DNA of 64,000 nucleotides from Umezawaea endophytica (GTDB lineage: Bacteria > Actinomycetota > Actinomycetes > Mycobacteriales > Pseudonocardiaceae), in contig NZ_JANYMP010000009.1 of NCBI RefSeq assembly GCF_025061645.1, positions 60,793 through 124,792 on the forward strand, read 5' to 3'. Shown in pieces: positions 1 through 10,181 of this stretch. Both the position numbers and the translations under genes were made by a program. Under the pieces are notes generated by a model. It searched no databases. It worked only from the letters and a program-made list of their open reading frames with translations, and had not been told where the DNA came from. Position 1 is the stretch's first letter; each line of letters starts with the position of its first letter.

Positions 1-1
1 C

Positions 2-673
2 GTGCACCAGGACCTCGGGCTGGTCGAGGACCTCAGCGTCGCGGACAACGTCGCTCTGCACCTCGGTTTCGAGCAGCGGTTCGGGCTGGTTCGCCGGCGT
101 GCGACGGCGGAACGGGTCGCTCGTGTGCTCGGCGCGGTGGGCGCGGACTTCTCCCCGGAGCGGCTGGTCGGGTCGCTGTCCAAAGACGAGCAGGTGTTGT
201 GTGCCGTGGCTCGCGCCCTGGCCTTGGAGCCCGGCATCGTCGTCTTGGACGAGGTCAGCGCCAGTCTTCCCAAACCGGACGTGGAGCGGCTCGCGACGTC
301 GCTGCGCGGCATGCGTCGCAGCGGGGTGGCGTTCATCTACGTCACGCACCGGCTGGACGAGCTGACCGGGCTGGTCGACCGGGTCACCGTGCTGCGCAAC
401 GGGAAGAAGGTGCTCACGGCTCCGATGGCGGAGCTGTCCCACGAGGCGCTGGTCAAGAACATCGTCGGTGCCGAGACCATGGCGACCGGGCAGCGTCCCG
501 GGGCGGAGGACCGGTTCCGGCGCGGGGGAGGCGACCCGCACCTCGTCGTCCGCGACCTGATCACCCACGAGCTGACCACGCCGATCTCGTTCGACGTCCG
601 CGCCGGGGAGGTGCTGGGCATCTGCAGACTCGTGGGCAGCGGAACCAGGGAGCTCGCGCAGGTTCGACGATGA
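2..673 (+). pseudogene. Sugar ABC transporter ATPase (RbsA/MglA type), 3'-truncated; 5' end outside window
   Basis: Energises uptake of a pentose or similar sugar in the family. The visible part begins near the Q-loop (VHQDLGLVEDLSV) of the first ATPase domain and continues through a degenerate signature (LSKDEQVL), a Walker B with IVVLDEVSASL and the H-loop (YVTHRLDEL). It then enters the second ATPase domain (VRDLITHELTTPISFDVRAGEVLGI). That domain stops about 20 residues in, just where its Walker A should follow, with a frame running into the next gene. RbsA-type proteins are about 500 residues with two ATPase halves, so most of the second half is missing. The TGA sits inside the ATGA of the TetR start. 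I infer a deletion that fused this gene end to the TetR gene. The true start lies upstream of the window. Confidence 0.75.
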
Positions 674-1263
674 CGAAGACCGCGAAGGGCGCGGCCACCC
701 GTCAGCGGATCGTCGAGGCCGCCGCTGCCGAGATCCGGGAGCGCGGCACGGTCGTCACCACGCTCGACGACGTGTGCCGCCGGAGTGGGACCGGCAAGAG
801 CCAGATGTTCCACTACTTCCCCCGCGGGCGGGAACAGCTCCTGCTCGCGGTCACGGAGCTCGAGGCCCGCAACGTCTTCGACGACCAGGAGCCGTATCTC
901 AGTCAGCTCACCTCGCGACAGGCGTGGCGGCAGTGGCGCGACGTCGTCGTCGAGACCTGTCGCACTCAGGGCCTGCATTGCCCGCTGGGGGTGCTGATCG
1001 CCGACGTGGGCCGGTACAGCCCGGCGGCCCAGGCCGTCGCACGACAGCTGATCCGACGATGGCAGGACGCTGTCCGAGCCGGTGTCGAGGCGACGCAGGC
1101 GGCCGGTGAGGCCGACCCGCGCATCGATGCCGACCGCTTGGCCGCCGCGGTGGTCACGGTCATCCAGGGTGGTGTCAGTGTCCTGCTCTCCACTGGTTCC
1201 GCGGATCACCTCGAAATCGCCCTGGACATGGTTCTCGGTCCAATCCTGCGCCCTTTTTCCTGA
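670..1263 (+). CDS. TetR/AcrR family transcriptional regulator
   Basis: One-component repressor of 197 residues. The N-terminal helix-turn-helix is clear: TRQRIVEAAAAEIRERG, then LDDVCRRSGTGKSQMFHYFP, the usual TetR recognition helix ending in the FxYF element. The C-terminal ligand domain carries a TetR_C-like HCPLGVLIADVG segment typical of regulators of quinone/enone reductases. The start at the ATGA overlap is the only ATG that preserves the N-terminal arm. It lies 138 bases upstream of a quinone oxidoreductase whose promoter region holds a TetR-sized palindrome, so it probably represses that gene. The ligand is unknown, perhaps an electrophile. Confidence 0.9.
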   Translation: MTKTAKGAATRQRIVEAAAAEIRERGTVVTTLDDVCRRSGTGKSQMFHYFPRGREQLLLAVTELEARNVFDDQEPYLSQLTSRQAWRQWRDVVVETCRTQGLHCPLGVLIADVGRYSPAAQAVARQLIRRWQDAVRAGVEATQAAGEADPRIDADRLAAAVVTVIQGGVSVLLSTGSADHLEIALDMVLGPILRPFS

Positions 1264-1332
1264 ACTCCGGCCTGCCTGATCCGTTGAGACCGGCAATCTT
1301 CGCGAGGACTCCGCGAGTCCTCCATCAGGCAT

Positions 1333-1361
1333 GCTCCGAAAATCGGAGCGCCGAATTTTTT
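1333..1361 (+). terminator. Hairpin with T-run after the TetR gene
   Basis: GCTCCGA and TCGGAGC form a perfect 7-bp stem around an AAA loop. Six bases later there is a run of six T. The gap between stem and T-run makes it a weaker than ideal intrinsic terminator. Confidence 0.45.
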
Positions 1362-1376
1362 GTACTTGCTGGTACA
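1361..1376. promoter_or_regulatory. Candidate TetR operator before the quinone oxidoreductase gene
   Basis: TGTAC-N6-GTACA is a perfect 5-6-5 inverted repeat, 26 bases before the ATG of the oxidoreductase gene. Length and symmetry suit a TetR dimer, and the upstream gene encodes one. Binding is inference. Confidence 0.5.
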
Positions 1377-1401
1377 TTTTGTCTTGCTTACGGTGATTCG
1401 C

Positions 1402-2358
1402 ATGAAGGAAATGCTGATCAGTGAAGCTGGCGGTCCCGAGGTGCTGAAGCTGCGGGAGCGGCCCACTCCCAGTCCGGCGCCGGGAGAAGTTCTCGTCGAT
1501 GTCCGCGCGGTGGGTGTCAACTTCTTCGACATCGGTATCCGCCGTGGCGCCTTGGCCGAGGTTCCCGGAATGGAAGCCTCTGGTGTCGTGTCGGAATTGG
1601 GTGAGGGCGTCAGCGAGTTCGCGGTGGGCGACCGTGTCGCGTTCTTGACGATCGACGCCCACGGCAGTTATGCGGAGCAGGTCGCCGTCCCAGTCGATCT
1701 CGTCGTGCCGGTCCCGGACGCCATCGACGACGAGACGGCCGCCGCTCTGCTGCTGCAAGGCCTGACCGCCCACCACCACGCCACCGTGTGCCACCCGGTG
1801 CAGCCCGGCGACATCGCGGTCGTGCACGCCGCCGCGGGTGGCGTCGGTCTGATGCTCATCCAGCTCATCAAGGCACGCGGTGGCACCGTGATCGGTGTGG
1901 TGTCCCGACCCGAAAAGGTCGAGATCGCCACCGCGGCCGGTGCCGACCACGTCGTGGTCTCCACGGGCGACGCCTTCGTCGGTCCGGTCCGGGAACTCAC
2001 CGATGGCGCAGGAGTGCACGTTGTTTTCGACGGCGCGGGCGGCCCCACCTTCCAGGCATCGCTGGACGTGCTGCGCACGCACGGCACCATGGTCTTCTAC
2101 GGCCCTCTCATCGGGGACGTTCCGACCATTGCCATGAACGAGATCCCGCGCAGCACTCGTCTCACCTACGGCACTCTTCCCGACCACATCAACACACCGG
2201 AGAAGCTGCGGAAGTACTCGGCCGAGTTGTTCGCACTTGTCGAGAAGGGTGAGCTGACCGTCCGGATCGGCGGCCGGTATCCGCTGACCGCGGCTTCCCA
2301 GGCGCACCGCGACCTCGAGTCGCGCGCGACCACGGGAAAGCTGTTGCTGCTGCCCTAG
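1402..2358 (+). CDS. Zinc-independent MDR family quinone oxidoreductase / enoyl reductase
   Basis: NAD(P)H-dependent reductase of 318 residues, the normal size for quinone oxidoreductases. The N-terminal GroES-like domain shows GEVLVDVRAVGVNFFD and the turn VGDRVAF. The Rossmann half has VHAAAGGVGLMLIQLIKARG, the nucleotide-binding AAxGGVG motif. The zinc-ligand cysteines of alcohol dehydrogenases are absent. The ATG inside TTCGCATGAAGG gives a standard N-terminus (MKEMLISEAGGPEVL); an upstream TTG is possible but would add hydrophobic residues. Together with the TetR gene upstream and an SDR downstream it looks like a redox-stress or xenobiotic detoxification unit. Confidence 0.88.
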   Translation: MKEMLISEAGGPEVLKLRERPTPSPAPGEVLVDVRAVGVNFFDIGIRRGALAEVPGMEASGVVSELGEGVSEFAVGDRVAFLTIDAHGSYAEQVAVPVDLVVPVPDAIDDETAAALLLQGLTAHHHATVCHPVQPGDIAVVHAAAGGVGLMLIQLIKARGGTVIGVVSRPEKVEIATAAGADHVVVSTGDAFVGPVRELTDGAGVHVVFDGAGGPTFQASLDVLRTHGTMVFYGPLIGDVPTIAMNEIPRSTRLTYGTLPDHINTPEKLRKYSAELFALVEKGELTVRIGGRYPLTAASQAHRDLESRATTGKLLLLP

Positions 2359-2467
2359 CCGGGGATTCGGCAGGTTCATTTCGGTGGTTTCCGCCGGCGA
2401 TGCGGACCATCGGACACAAGGCCGCCCGTTGACCGTGCGCCACGGGCGGCTCGAAGGTAGGAGAACA

Positions 2468-4035
<1,568 letters not shown>

Positions 4036-4097
4036 TCACGATCATGCCCTGGAGGTCCAGCGTGCGCGATCGTCACAGCTCAGCATGCCAGTGCAGA

Positions 4098-4450
4098 GTT
4101 CTGACATCCCACAGGGTGATCGACTTCGGCATCGCACACGCGTGGGACGGCACACAGCTCACGCACGCAGGAGCAAGCCTGGGCACGCCCGGCTTCATCG
4201 ACCCTGAACAGGTGCGCGGGCTGCCGGCCAGGTCACCCGCAGACGTTTTCGCGCTCGGTGGGGTGGTCGCCTTCGCTTCCACCGGGCAGCCGCCGTTCGG
4301 TGAAGGCCCGCCGAGTCGGTGCAGTACCGCGTGGTGCACGAACCGCCCGACCTGGCCGGTGTGCCGGAGCAGTTGCGCGATCTCGTGCAGGCGTGCCTGG
4401 CCAAGCAACCGGAGCGCAGACCCACCCCAGCGGAGATCATCGAACGGTGT
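4098..4450 (+). pseudogene. Ser/Thr protein kinase remnant, frameshifted
   Basis: Only the C-lobe survives. RVIDFGIAHA is the DFG region, LGTPGFIDPEQ is the activation-segment end (APE position) and ADVFALGGVVAFASTGQPPFG is helix F. Near 4310 the frame changes and continues as VQYRVVHEPPDLAGV through LAKQPERRPTPAEII, the usual end of actinobacterial Pkn kinases. Restoring one base in GGCCCG|CCGAGTCG joins the halves. The N-lobe and the catalytic HRD loop are absent. It cannot encode an active kinase. Confidence 0.8.
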
Positions 4451-4726
4451 TTTGTACTTGACTCCCTCTGGTGTCCTGTGTGGTCGGCTATAGACAGCGG
4501 CTATCGAGCGCGACGGTGATTGGTCTTGGACACCCCGAGACCGGCGGATCGACACTGGCACTCGTCACGACGGGAATCGAGGGGTGCCAATGGCCGTGAT
4601 CGCCGATGTGATGAGGGCGGCGGTGCTGGCCGAGCCGGGCCGAATTCGCACCGGAGCTCGTCACCGAGCGACTCGCACAGCTCGGCGAGGTGCCACAGCG
4701 TGCCGCAGAGCAGGAAGGCGACGTCG

Positions 4727-5000
4727 AAGTTCCTGTGGCACCAGCAGATGGCCGCGCTGGCTGACGGGTACCGAAGCTCCGCCCGTCGACCTCAAGAGCT
4801 GCGGCCCAGCTCGTGGCGTTGTTCGACGAGCTGGGGCTTGAGACGTTCACGCTCGGCACCCATGACCGAGGTGCGGTGCCGAGAGACCACATCGTTACCG
4901 GCCATCCTGAACGATCCGGCACTACGTGCGCGGCGAGCAGCACCTCACCCACTTCCACCCCGACCTCGCCCCGCAGGACACTGACGACGTTCGATCCCCT
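4727..5000 (+). pseudogene. Alpha/beta-hydrolase remnant, several frameshifts
   Basis: Three short segments in three frames line up in order with the intact hydrolase encoded at 6880-7881. They are KFLWHQQMAALADGYR, then LVALFDELGLETFTLGTHDRG and finally HYVRGEQHLTHFHPDLAPQD. The intact protein has FLWHHQMAALAGSHR, LVDLLDALGIDRFALVTHDRG and HYVRGEQHLHHFHPALSPHD. The nucleophile-elbow region has decayed and neither end of the gene is recognisable. The 270 bases before it (4451-4726) hold nothing I can identify. Confidence 0.7.
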
Positions 5001-5092
5001 TCGTCAGGTGGGATGGCCCTGAATCGAGCGGACTCGGAACGTCGAGTGGTTCAGGCGCACCGCGTACGTGAGCAGTCCGAGGGCTGGAACCC

Positions 5093-6241
5093 TTACGCAG
5101 AACCTGGGACTGCCTCGCCGACGCCGAGCAGAAGGCGTCCGTAGTTTTGTGCCACGACGTAGGAGGTGAACTGAACGTGACGCGAGCCCACGGCGAAGTC
5201 CCACCAGAGCCGCTGCAACGGGTTCGTCGTGGTGAAGCCGGTCACGCCGTGCAGGTCGAGCAGATCGTCGAAGGCGTGACGGCATTCTCGCGTGGCGGAG
5301 AGCAGGTCCATCCGCAGGCGCGAGTGGTCGGCTGGGGCAAGTGGCTCACCAGGCCGCAGTCGGGTGACCGTCTCGGCGATCCGAAGCATGCGGTGTTCGG
5401 CGGAGTCACCCGATGGGCGGACTCGGCGAAGTACTGCTGAGCACCGGGGAACTCCGCCAGGCTGCCGTAGCCGGGTCCCGGAGGCCGACGTCGCTCCAGT
5501 ACCTCGGCCACCACGTCGAGCGCACCACGCGCCGCTCCGAGCAGTGTGGCGAACAGGTTCACGGCGATCGCGATGCCCGATGATCCTGCCGCCATGCGGG
5601 CCATGTCGAGCACGTGGGAATCCGGGACCATGACATCCGCGCCGACCAGGTTGTGGCTGCCCGTAGCGCAGATACCGGCTACCTGCCAATCGCGCTCGAT
5701 CGACAAGCGGTCCGTCGGCACGACCACCACCGCGGGCCGCACGGGACGGTCGCCATCGTGCACTTGGACGACGAGCAACGCCCATGTGGCGTGCTCACAT
5801 CCCGAGGCGTAGCTCCAGCGCCCGCTGACTCGCAGGCCGCCGGGCACCACAGCGGCCCGGCCCGGCCGCGCACATCACCGCGTCCGGGTCGTCGAAGACC
5901 TCCGAGCGCACCCGGCCCGAGAGTACGGTCTGGAGCGCGATCTTCGTCTCGGCGGTCGTCGCGACGACCCAGGCCGTGGACGGACATGTCCGGCCGAGCT
6001 CGGCCAACACCCGGACCCTCGTCGTGAGGTCCGCGTCCACACCGCCGCAATCACGCGGAGCGCTCAGTGCGAAGGCACCCGACGCGCGGACTGCGGTCAA
6101 GCCCGTCTCGGTGAGCCGCCTGTCCCGCTCGGCTTGGGCGGCTTCGGCAGTGAGAGTGCGCGCGGCCGCGATGAGCAATTCGGCGGTTTCGATGACAGCT
6201 TCCTCCCAACGTTCGGACAAGATCGTAGACGAGAGCTTCAC
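5093..6241 (-). pseudogene. Acyl-CoA dehydrogenase-like flavin monooxygenase (HsaA-like), two frameshifts
   Basis: Three frames together give one full-length product of about 380 residues. The N-terminal part starts at a GTG (VKLSSTILSERW) and contains ALSAPRDCGG and ELGRTCPSTAWV. The middle has VSGRWSYASGCEHATWALL, the beta-domain entry, and VMVPDSHVLD. The C-terminal part ends DLHGVTGFTTTNPLQRLWWDF through LLGVGEAVPGSA and a TAA. The frame changes near 5855 (one extra base or two lost) and near 5405. Architecture and length suit the acyl-CoA-dehydrogenase-fold hydroxylases that take FMNH2 or FADH2 from a separate reductase. Recent inactivation is likely, because the residues between lesions are still well conserved. 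Confidence 0.75.
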
Positions 6242-6689
6242 TGGCGATATTGGGCCGATAGCAACGGATGTCAGTGGCCGGTGAGGGTAGCGCGCAGGGT
6301 GCCGTCGGTCAGATTCCTCACCCGCACCGGTGTGGGTGAGTTCGCGAGGCGGGCCACCGGAACCACGTGGCAGAGCCACACGAACGGTTCCGTAGAAGTG
6401 CGACGCGCTGCACCAGCAACCACCTGGTGTCGGAAAGGGCGAACCGCCTGAGGCTCACCACGCCGTGCCGTCAAAAACCGACACCGTAACCAAGGCGGGC
6501 TTCGTGTTCCGCCCAACCAGCGCCGTAACAACGGCTAACGAGACGCCGTTCCGAAAAGGTCCAGTGTGCGACCTCGCCGGAAAGTGCGACGAATTCATGC
6601 GATGTGAGTGGGCGATCGCGCGGGCCCCAGGACGAGCCTGACGGCGAGCGACGCGACCACCCAGATCGTCGCCGCGGTGGTCACGGCCG
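6242..6689. other. Non-coding or fully decayed stretch
   Basis: I see no convincing reading frame, RNA or repeat here. Composition is slightly lower in GC than the neighbouring genes. Confidence 0.5.
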
Positions 6690-6862
6690 ACACCTCTGGC
6701 AGGTGGTGCTGCCGCAGGCGCTGACAGTTTGTCGATAGCCACGGCGGTCCGGTGTGGAACGTGCAGCTGGCCGCGGCCAGGATGACGGCGGTGCCGGTCC
6801 TGGTGGTGTTCGTGCTGGCGCAGCGGCAGGTCATCGAGGGGCTGGTGCACATACCGGTGTGA
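6690..6862 (+). pseudogene. C-terminal remnant of a carbohydrate ABC transporter permease
   Basis: An LWQVVLPQA stretch (the EAA-loop end in MalF/MalG-type permeases) is followed, after a stop and frame loss, by WNVQLAAARMTAVPVLVVFV and AQRQVIEGLVHIPV with a TGA. This is the standard last membrane helix and tail of sugar ABC permeases (RWNVQMAAAV...QRYFVRGLT pattern). Only about 40 contiguous residues remain. No transporter partner is nearby; the broken sugar ATPase at the window start belongs to a different transporter class. Confidence 0.6.
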
Positions 6863-6879
6863 AGGGATGACGCCCTGGG

Positions 6880-7881
6880 CTACCGGCCCAGCACCTCGCG
6901 CAGTACGCCGGTCGTCTCGTCCGGGCTTTCCAGCGGCCAGAAGTGCCCGCCGGTCACGTAGCGCACGTCGACGCCGGCCGCGTGCGGGATGTGCACGGCG
7001 GCGTCGGCGAAGAACTCGCGGGGCTGCGTGCGCGAGTCCCAGCCCTGGAGCAGGGTGATCGGGCTCCGCCAGCGCGGGATCAGTTCCCGGCGCCGCTCGA
7101 GCCACTCCTTGCGGAAGGTGGACGCCATGGCGTAGCGCGGGACGGCACGGTCGATCCCAGGGTAGGAGAACTCCTGGATGACGCGGCGCAGGTCCGCTTC
7201 GGTGACCGGCAGGCCGCCGACCATGGCATGGGCGCGGATCACGAACTGACCGGGATCCGCCAGCATCCCGGTCCACGGGGCTTCCGCGACGAGGTCGTCG
7301 TGCGGGGAGAGCGCCGGGTGGAAGTGGTGCAGGTGCTGCTCGCCGCGGACGTAGTGGCGGACCCGCGTCGGCTGGGCGGCCGCCACGTGGTCGCCCACCA
7401 CGGTGCCGCGGTCGTGGGTGACCAGCGCGAACCGGTCGATGCCGAGCGCGTCGAGCAGGTCGACCAGCTGCCGGGCCACGCCCGCCTGCCGGTAGTCGCC
7501 CCTGCCCTTCTCCGACTGCCCGTAGCCTTTGAGGTCCACGGCGATGCAGCGGTGGGAGCCGGCCAGCGCCGCCATCTGGTGGTGCCACAGGAACCACGAG
7601 TCGGGCATGCCGTGCAGGAACACCACCGGGTCGCCGGTCCCGGTCTCGACGTAGTGCCAGCGGACCGTTTCCTGGTCGCCGGGGACCTCGGCGAAGTGGT
7701 GGTGGAACGCGACCCCGTCGAGCACCTCGGTGTCGCCTTCGTGGTCCGCGGGGCGGGGCTGCACGTCGGCGTAGCGCTGCAGGTGCTCGGCCACGAGGGC
7801 GTCGGGCGGCAGAAAGTCTTCGATCGCCTGCCGCGCGCGGGCAGGGAGTTCCGTGTACTGCGGGGTGTCGTTGTCACGCAT
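6880..7881 (-). CDS. Alpha/beta-hydrolase, haloalkane-dehalogenase/epoxide-hydrolase-like
   Basis: Cytoplasmic hydrolase of 333 residues. The oxyanion HGMP motif is in DPVVFLHGMPDSWFLW, and THDRG carries an Asp at the nucleophile elbow, as in dehalogenases and epoxide hydrolases rather than Ser esterases. The C-terminal GGHFWPLESPDE supplies the catalytic His. The start ATG gives MRDNDTPQYTEL with a roughly 70-residue N-terminal extension before the fold. It is divergent from a LysR gene with about 60 bases between them, the classical arrangement for LysR control of a catabolic enzyme. A decayed relative lies at 4727-5000. Confidence 0.85.
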   Translation of the reverse strand: MRDNDTPQYTELPARARQAIEDFLPPDALVAEHLQRYADVQPRPADHEGDTEVLDGVAFHHHFAEVPGDQETVRWHYVETGTGDPVVFLHGMPDSWFLWHHQMAALAGSHRCIAVDLKGYGQSEKGRGDYRQAGVARQLVDLLDALGIDRFALVTHDRGTVVGDHVAAAQPTRVRHYVRGEQHLHHFHPALSPHDDLVAEAPWTGMLADPGQFVIRAHAMVGGLPVTEADLRRVIQEFSYPGIDRAVPRYAMASTFRKEWLERRRELIPRWRSPITLLQGWDSRTQPREFFADAAVHIPHAAGVDVRYVTGGHFWPLESPDETTGVLREVLGR

Positions 7882-7941
7882 GAGTCCAGTGCACCGGAGT
7901 TCGGTCAGCACGTCCAACGATGTCTGCTGATGATCGTCAGC

Positions 7942-8868
7942 ATGGTGAGTGATAATCGCCCCGTGGAACTGCGTCACCTCGAACACTTCCTCGCGGTCGC
8001 CGACACCGGGAGCTTCACCAGGGCGGCGGCGCGGCTGCACGTCGTCCAGTCCGGGGTGTCCGCGACAGTCCGGGCCCTGGAACGGGAGCTGGGATCGGAG
8101 CTGTTCGACCGCAGCGGCCGGCACGTCACGCTCACGGCGGCCGGGAAGGCGTTCCAGCCGCGGGCCCAGGACACCCTCGACGCCGCGCGGGCCGCCAAGG
8201 ACGCGGTCCACCAGGTCCAGGGGGCCCTGCACGGCACCGTGACGGTCGGCACGCTGACCGCGATCGACGTCGTCGACCTGCCTGGGCTCCTGGCGGAGCT
8301 GCACGCGGAGCACCCCGGCGTCACGGTTCGCCTGCGGGCCGCCATGACGGGCTCGGCCGGCCTGGCCCAGCACCTGCGCGAGGGTGGGCTAGACGTCGCG
8401 TTCCTGGCCCTGCCCGGCCCGCGGCCCTCCGACCTCGACACCCGGCTGCTGGCCACCGCGGAGCTGGCCGTCTACGTGCCCGGTTCCCACCCCCTCGCGG
8501 GCGAGCACCGGGCGACGCTCGCCCGGCTGGCCGAGTTCCCGTTCGTGGACACCCCCGTCGGGTTCGGCAGCCGCACCGTCGTAGATCAGGCGTTCGCTGC
8601 CGCGGGCGTCGAGCGCGAGGTCACGGTGGAGGTCGCCAACGTGGCGACGGCGGTCGACTTCGTCCGGGCCGGCCTGGGCATCGCGTTCCTCGCCGACCGC
8701 CTGGTGCCCGACTCGAGCGGCCTGCACGTCGTCCAAGTCGCCGACGCGGACCTGTGCTGGCGGTTGACGGTCGCCACCGTCGCGGCACGCCACCCCAGCG
8801 CCGCCACACGGGCGTTCCTCGACCTGCTCCACGAACGGCACCCCACGCCGGTGACGCCGCAGGGCTGA
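7942..8868 (+). CDS. LysR family transcriptional regulator
   Basis: LTTR of about 308 residues. The winged helix is ELRHLEHFLAVADTGSFTRA followed by LHVVQSGVSATVRALERELG, with the linker helix after LFDRSGRHVTLTAAG. The effector domain starts at GTVTVGTLTAIDVVDL. ATG at 7942 and GTG at 7963 are both reasonable starts and neither has a clear ribosome site; the GTG would give the commonest LTTR N-terminus. Probably controls the divergent hydrolase gene. Confidence 0.88.
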   Translation: MVSDNRPVELRHLEHFLAVADTGSFTRAAARLHVVQSGVSATVRALERELGSELFDRSGRHVTLTAAGKAFQPRAQDTLDAARAAKDAVHQVQGALHGTVTVGTLTAIDVVDLPGLLAELHAEHPGVTVRLRAAMTGSAGLAQHLREGGLDVAFLALPGPRPSDLDTRLLATAELAVYVPGSHPLAGEHRATLARLAEFPFVDTPVGFGSRTVVDQAFAAAGVEREVTVEVANVATAVDFVRAGLGIAFLADRLVPDSSGLHVVQVADADLCWRLTVATVAARHPSAATRAFLDLLHERHPTPVTPQG

Positions 8869-8981
8869 GGGAGGTCGTATCCTCCTCGGCGAGTTCCCCG
8901 CTATCGGCGTCAACCCTGGTGAAGCCCCGATTAGGAGGGCATACGGCGCGGAGCCAGACGAATGGGTCGTCCTCAGATGGG

Positions 8982-9110
8982 GAGTTCGCCGGCGTGGTCA
9001 CCGCGCACGGCCCCGCGGCCACCGTTTTTGCGGTCGGCGACCGCGTCCTGGGCGCTGGCGACGTCATTCGCGCCGGCGGCTGGGCGGAACGGGTTGTGGT
9101 GGATCACCAC
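8982..9110 (+). pseudogene. MDR oxidoreductase fragment
   Basis: EFAGVVTAHGPAATVFAVGD through RVLGAGDV and GGWAERVVVD is the GroES-like domain core of a quinone-oxidoreductase-type protein. Neither the N-terminus nor the Rossmann domain is present. About 43 residues survive. Confidence 0.6.
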
Positions 9111-9522
9111 CGCGGTGATCTCGCGGCCCCAGCTTTGCGCCGTCGGCAGCCAGCGACGAATCCCCGGCCGTGGGGCGCGGGCCGCCTGCGCCCGAGTGCC
9201 ACGATGACACTGCACGGGCTGACGCTGGAAAACCACGAGGACGGTCCGCGGCTCGCCGAAAGCGGCAACTCGGGCCGTTTTCGCGATCCACCACAGGACA
9301 CTCGGCGGCTTCGCCCAGGGCGTCGCGTTGCTGTTCCCGCTCGCAGTCACCTCGTCGCAACCATCCCGGCGATCACGCTGGCGAAGCCCGCATTCGTCGA
9401 GGACGAGCTCGTCCGGTAGCGCCGACTCGCAAACCAAGAGCGCGACGTCCCCACCTTGCGGGCCGACGCGAGGGGGTCGGCGGAGGCGTGGACGGTGCGG
9501 TAACCGGGCCCGCAGACCGGCG
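9111..9522. other. No recognisable gene
   Basis: Open frames exist on both strands but none shows a family pattern or plausible codon choice. A hydrophobic reading around 9290-9350 (GFAQGVALLFPLAV) could be a membrane-protein scrap. I make no assignment. Confidence 0.4.
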
Positions 9523-9715
9523 TCAGCTGTAGCCGAACAGGTTCTGCTGGACGTCCGCCGCGCGGAACAGGTGATCGCGTGACCGCTCGAGCTCACCGCG
9601 CAGGCGGACGAGGTCGGCGTCGAGCAGGGATCCTCGCCACTTGCGGATCTTGCCGGCGATGATGACGGTCTCGACGTTGCACGTTCTGCTGCACCACGGC
9701 GTTGAGCCCACTACC
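9523..9715 (-). pseudogene. C-terminal remnant of an amidohydrolase
   Basis: NVETVIIAGKIRKWRGSLLD continuing to LRGELERSRDHLF is the terminal beta-sandwich strand and last helix of metal-dependent amidohydrolases of the cytosine-deaminase/TRZ-ATZ group. A frame change near 9690 separates it from an upstream GLNAVVQQ. All metal-binding residues are missing. Confidence 0.6.
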
Positions 9716-9825
9716 CGTGGGCGGTTCGAAGCGGAAGTCGAAGACCGTCGTCGTAGCGCTGGCGTTCAGCTCCGAGGAGCTCCGCTCCAGGGGTAGGGCA
9801 TGGGCTACCGGCTGTCCGTAGCGAC

Positions 9826-9907
9826 TTCTCTGCGAACGACCGGCGTACCAGTGGACCAGGATCTCGGTCACATCCGTCACGTCGAACGTTCTCCTCGTCA
9901 ACCCCAC
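9826..9907 (-). pseudogene. N-terminal remnant of an IS21-family transposase (IstA)
   Basis: TFDVTDVTEILVHWYAGRSQ resembles the opening helix of actinobacterial IstA proteins, where the HTH with DRKTVRKY follows. The remainder is gone and no istB is visible. Confidence 0.5.
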
Positions 9908-10123
9908 TCCCCGGCCATCTGGTGTGAACCCGTGAAGCGTGCTCCTTCGCGACGACCCGACCCGACCGACACGCCCACCCTCCCGGTGGGGAATTACGCG
10001 AGCGTCTCCCTGCGGACCGACATGAGTGAAAACCGCTCCTACCTGCGGAAATTCGTGAGCGCTGATCGTGCCAAGCGTCAGGTAGTCGGCCGCGGCAGTT
10101 CATGCCGCGCGTACCTGGTGTGT

Positions 10124-10152
10124 TTGACACCGAGGGGGATAACGGTTAGATG
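10124..10152 (+). promoter_or_regulatory. Promoter of the padR-ABC operon
   Basis: TTGACA, 17-bp spacer, TAGATG. The -35 is perfect and the -10 keeps the key T, A and A. The -10 overlaps the first of two TAACGGTTA copies. Confidence 0.6.
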
Positions 10153-10168
10153 TTGGGGCTAACGGTTA
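10140..10168. promoter_or_regulatory. Twin TAACGGTTA operator, probably for PadR
   Basis: Two identical 9-mers (10140-10148 and 10160-10168), each palindromic except at the centre, start exactly 20 bp apart. They span the -10 region and the transcription start. PadR repressors commonly autoregulate through such paired sites. Confidence 0.5.
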
Positions 10169-10181
10169 TATGGAGGAGCCG

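Noticed and set aside
337..2379. A 680-codon leftward open frame opposite the TetR and oxidoreductase genes
   Set aside because: It mirrors the codon structure of the real genes on the other strand and shows no protein-family motif. High GC makes such antisense frames common.
6943..7930. Apparent long N-terminal extension of the LysR gene to the left
   Set aside because: The extension lies wholly antisense to the intact hydrolase gene; the helix-turn-helix begins right after the starts at 7942 and 7963.
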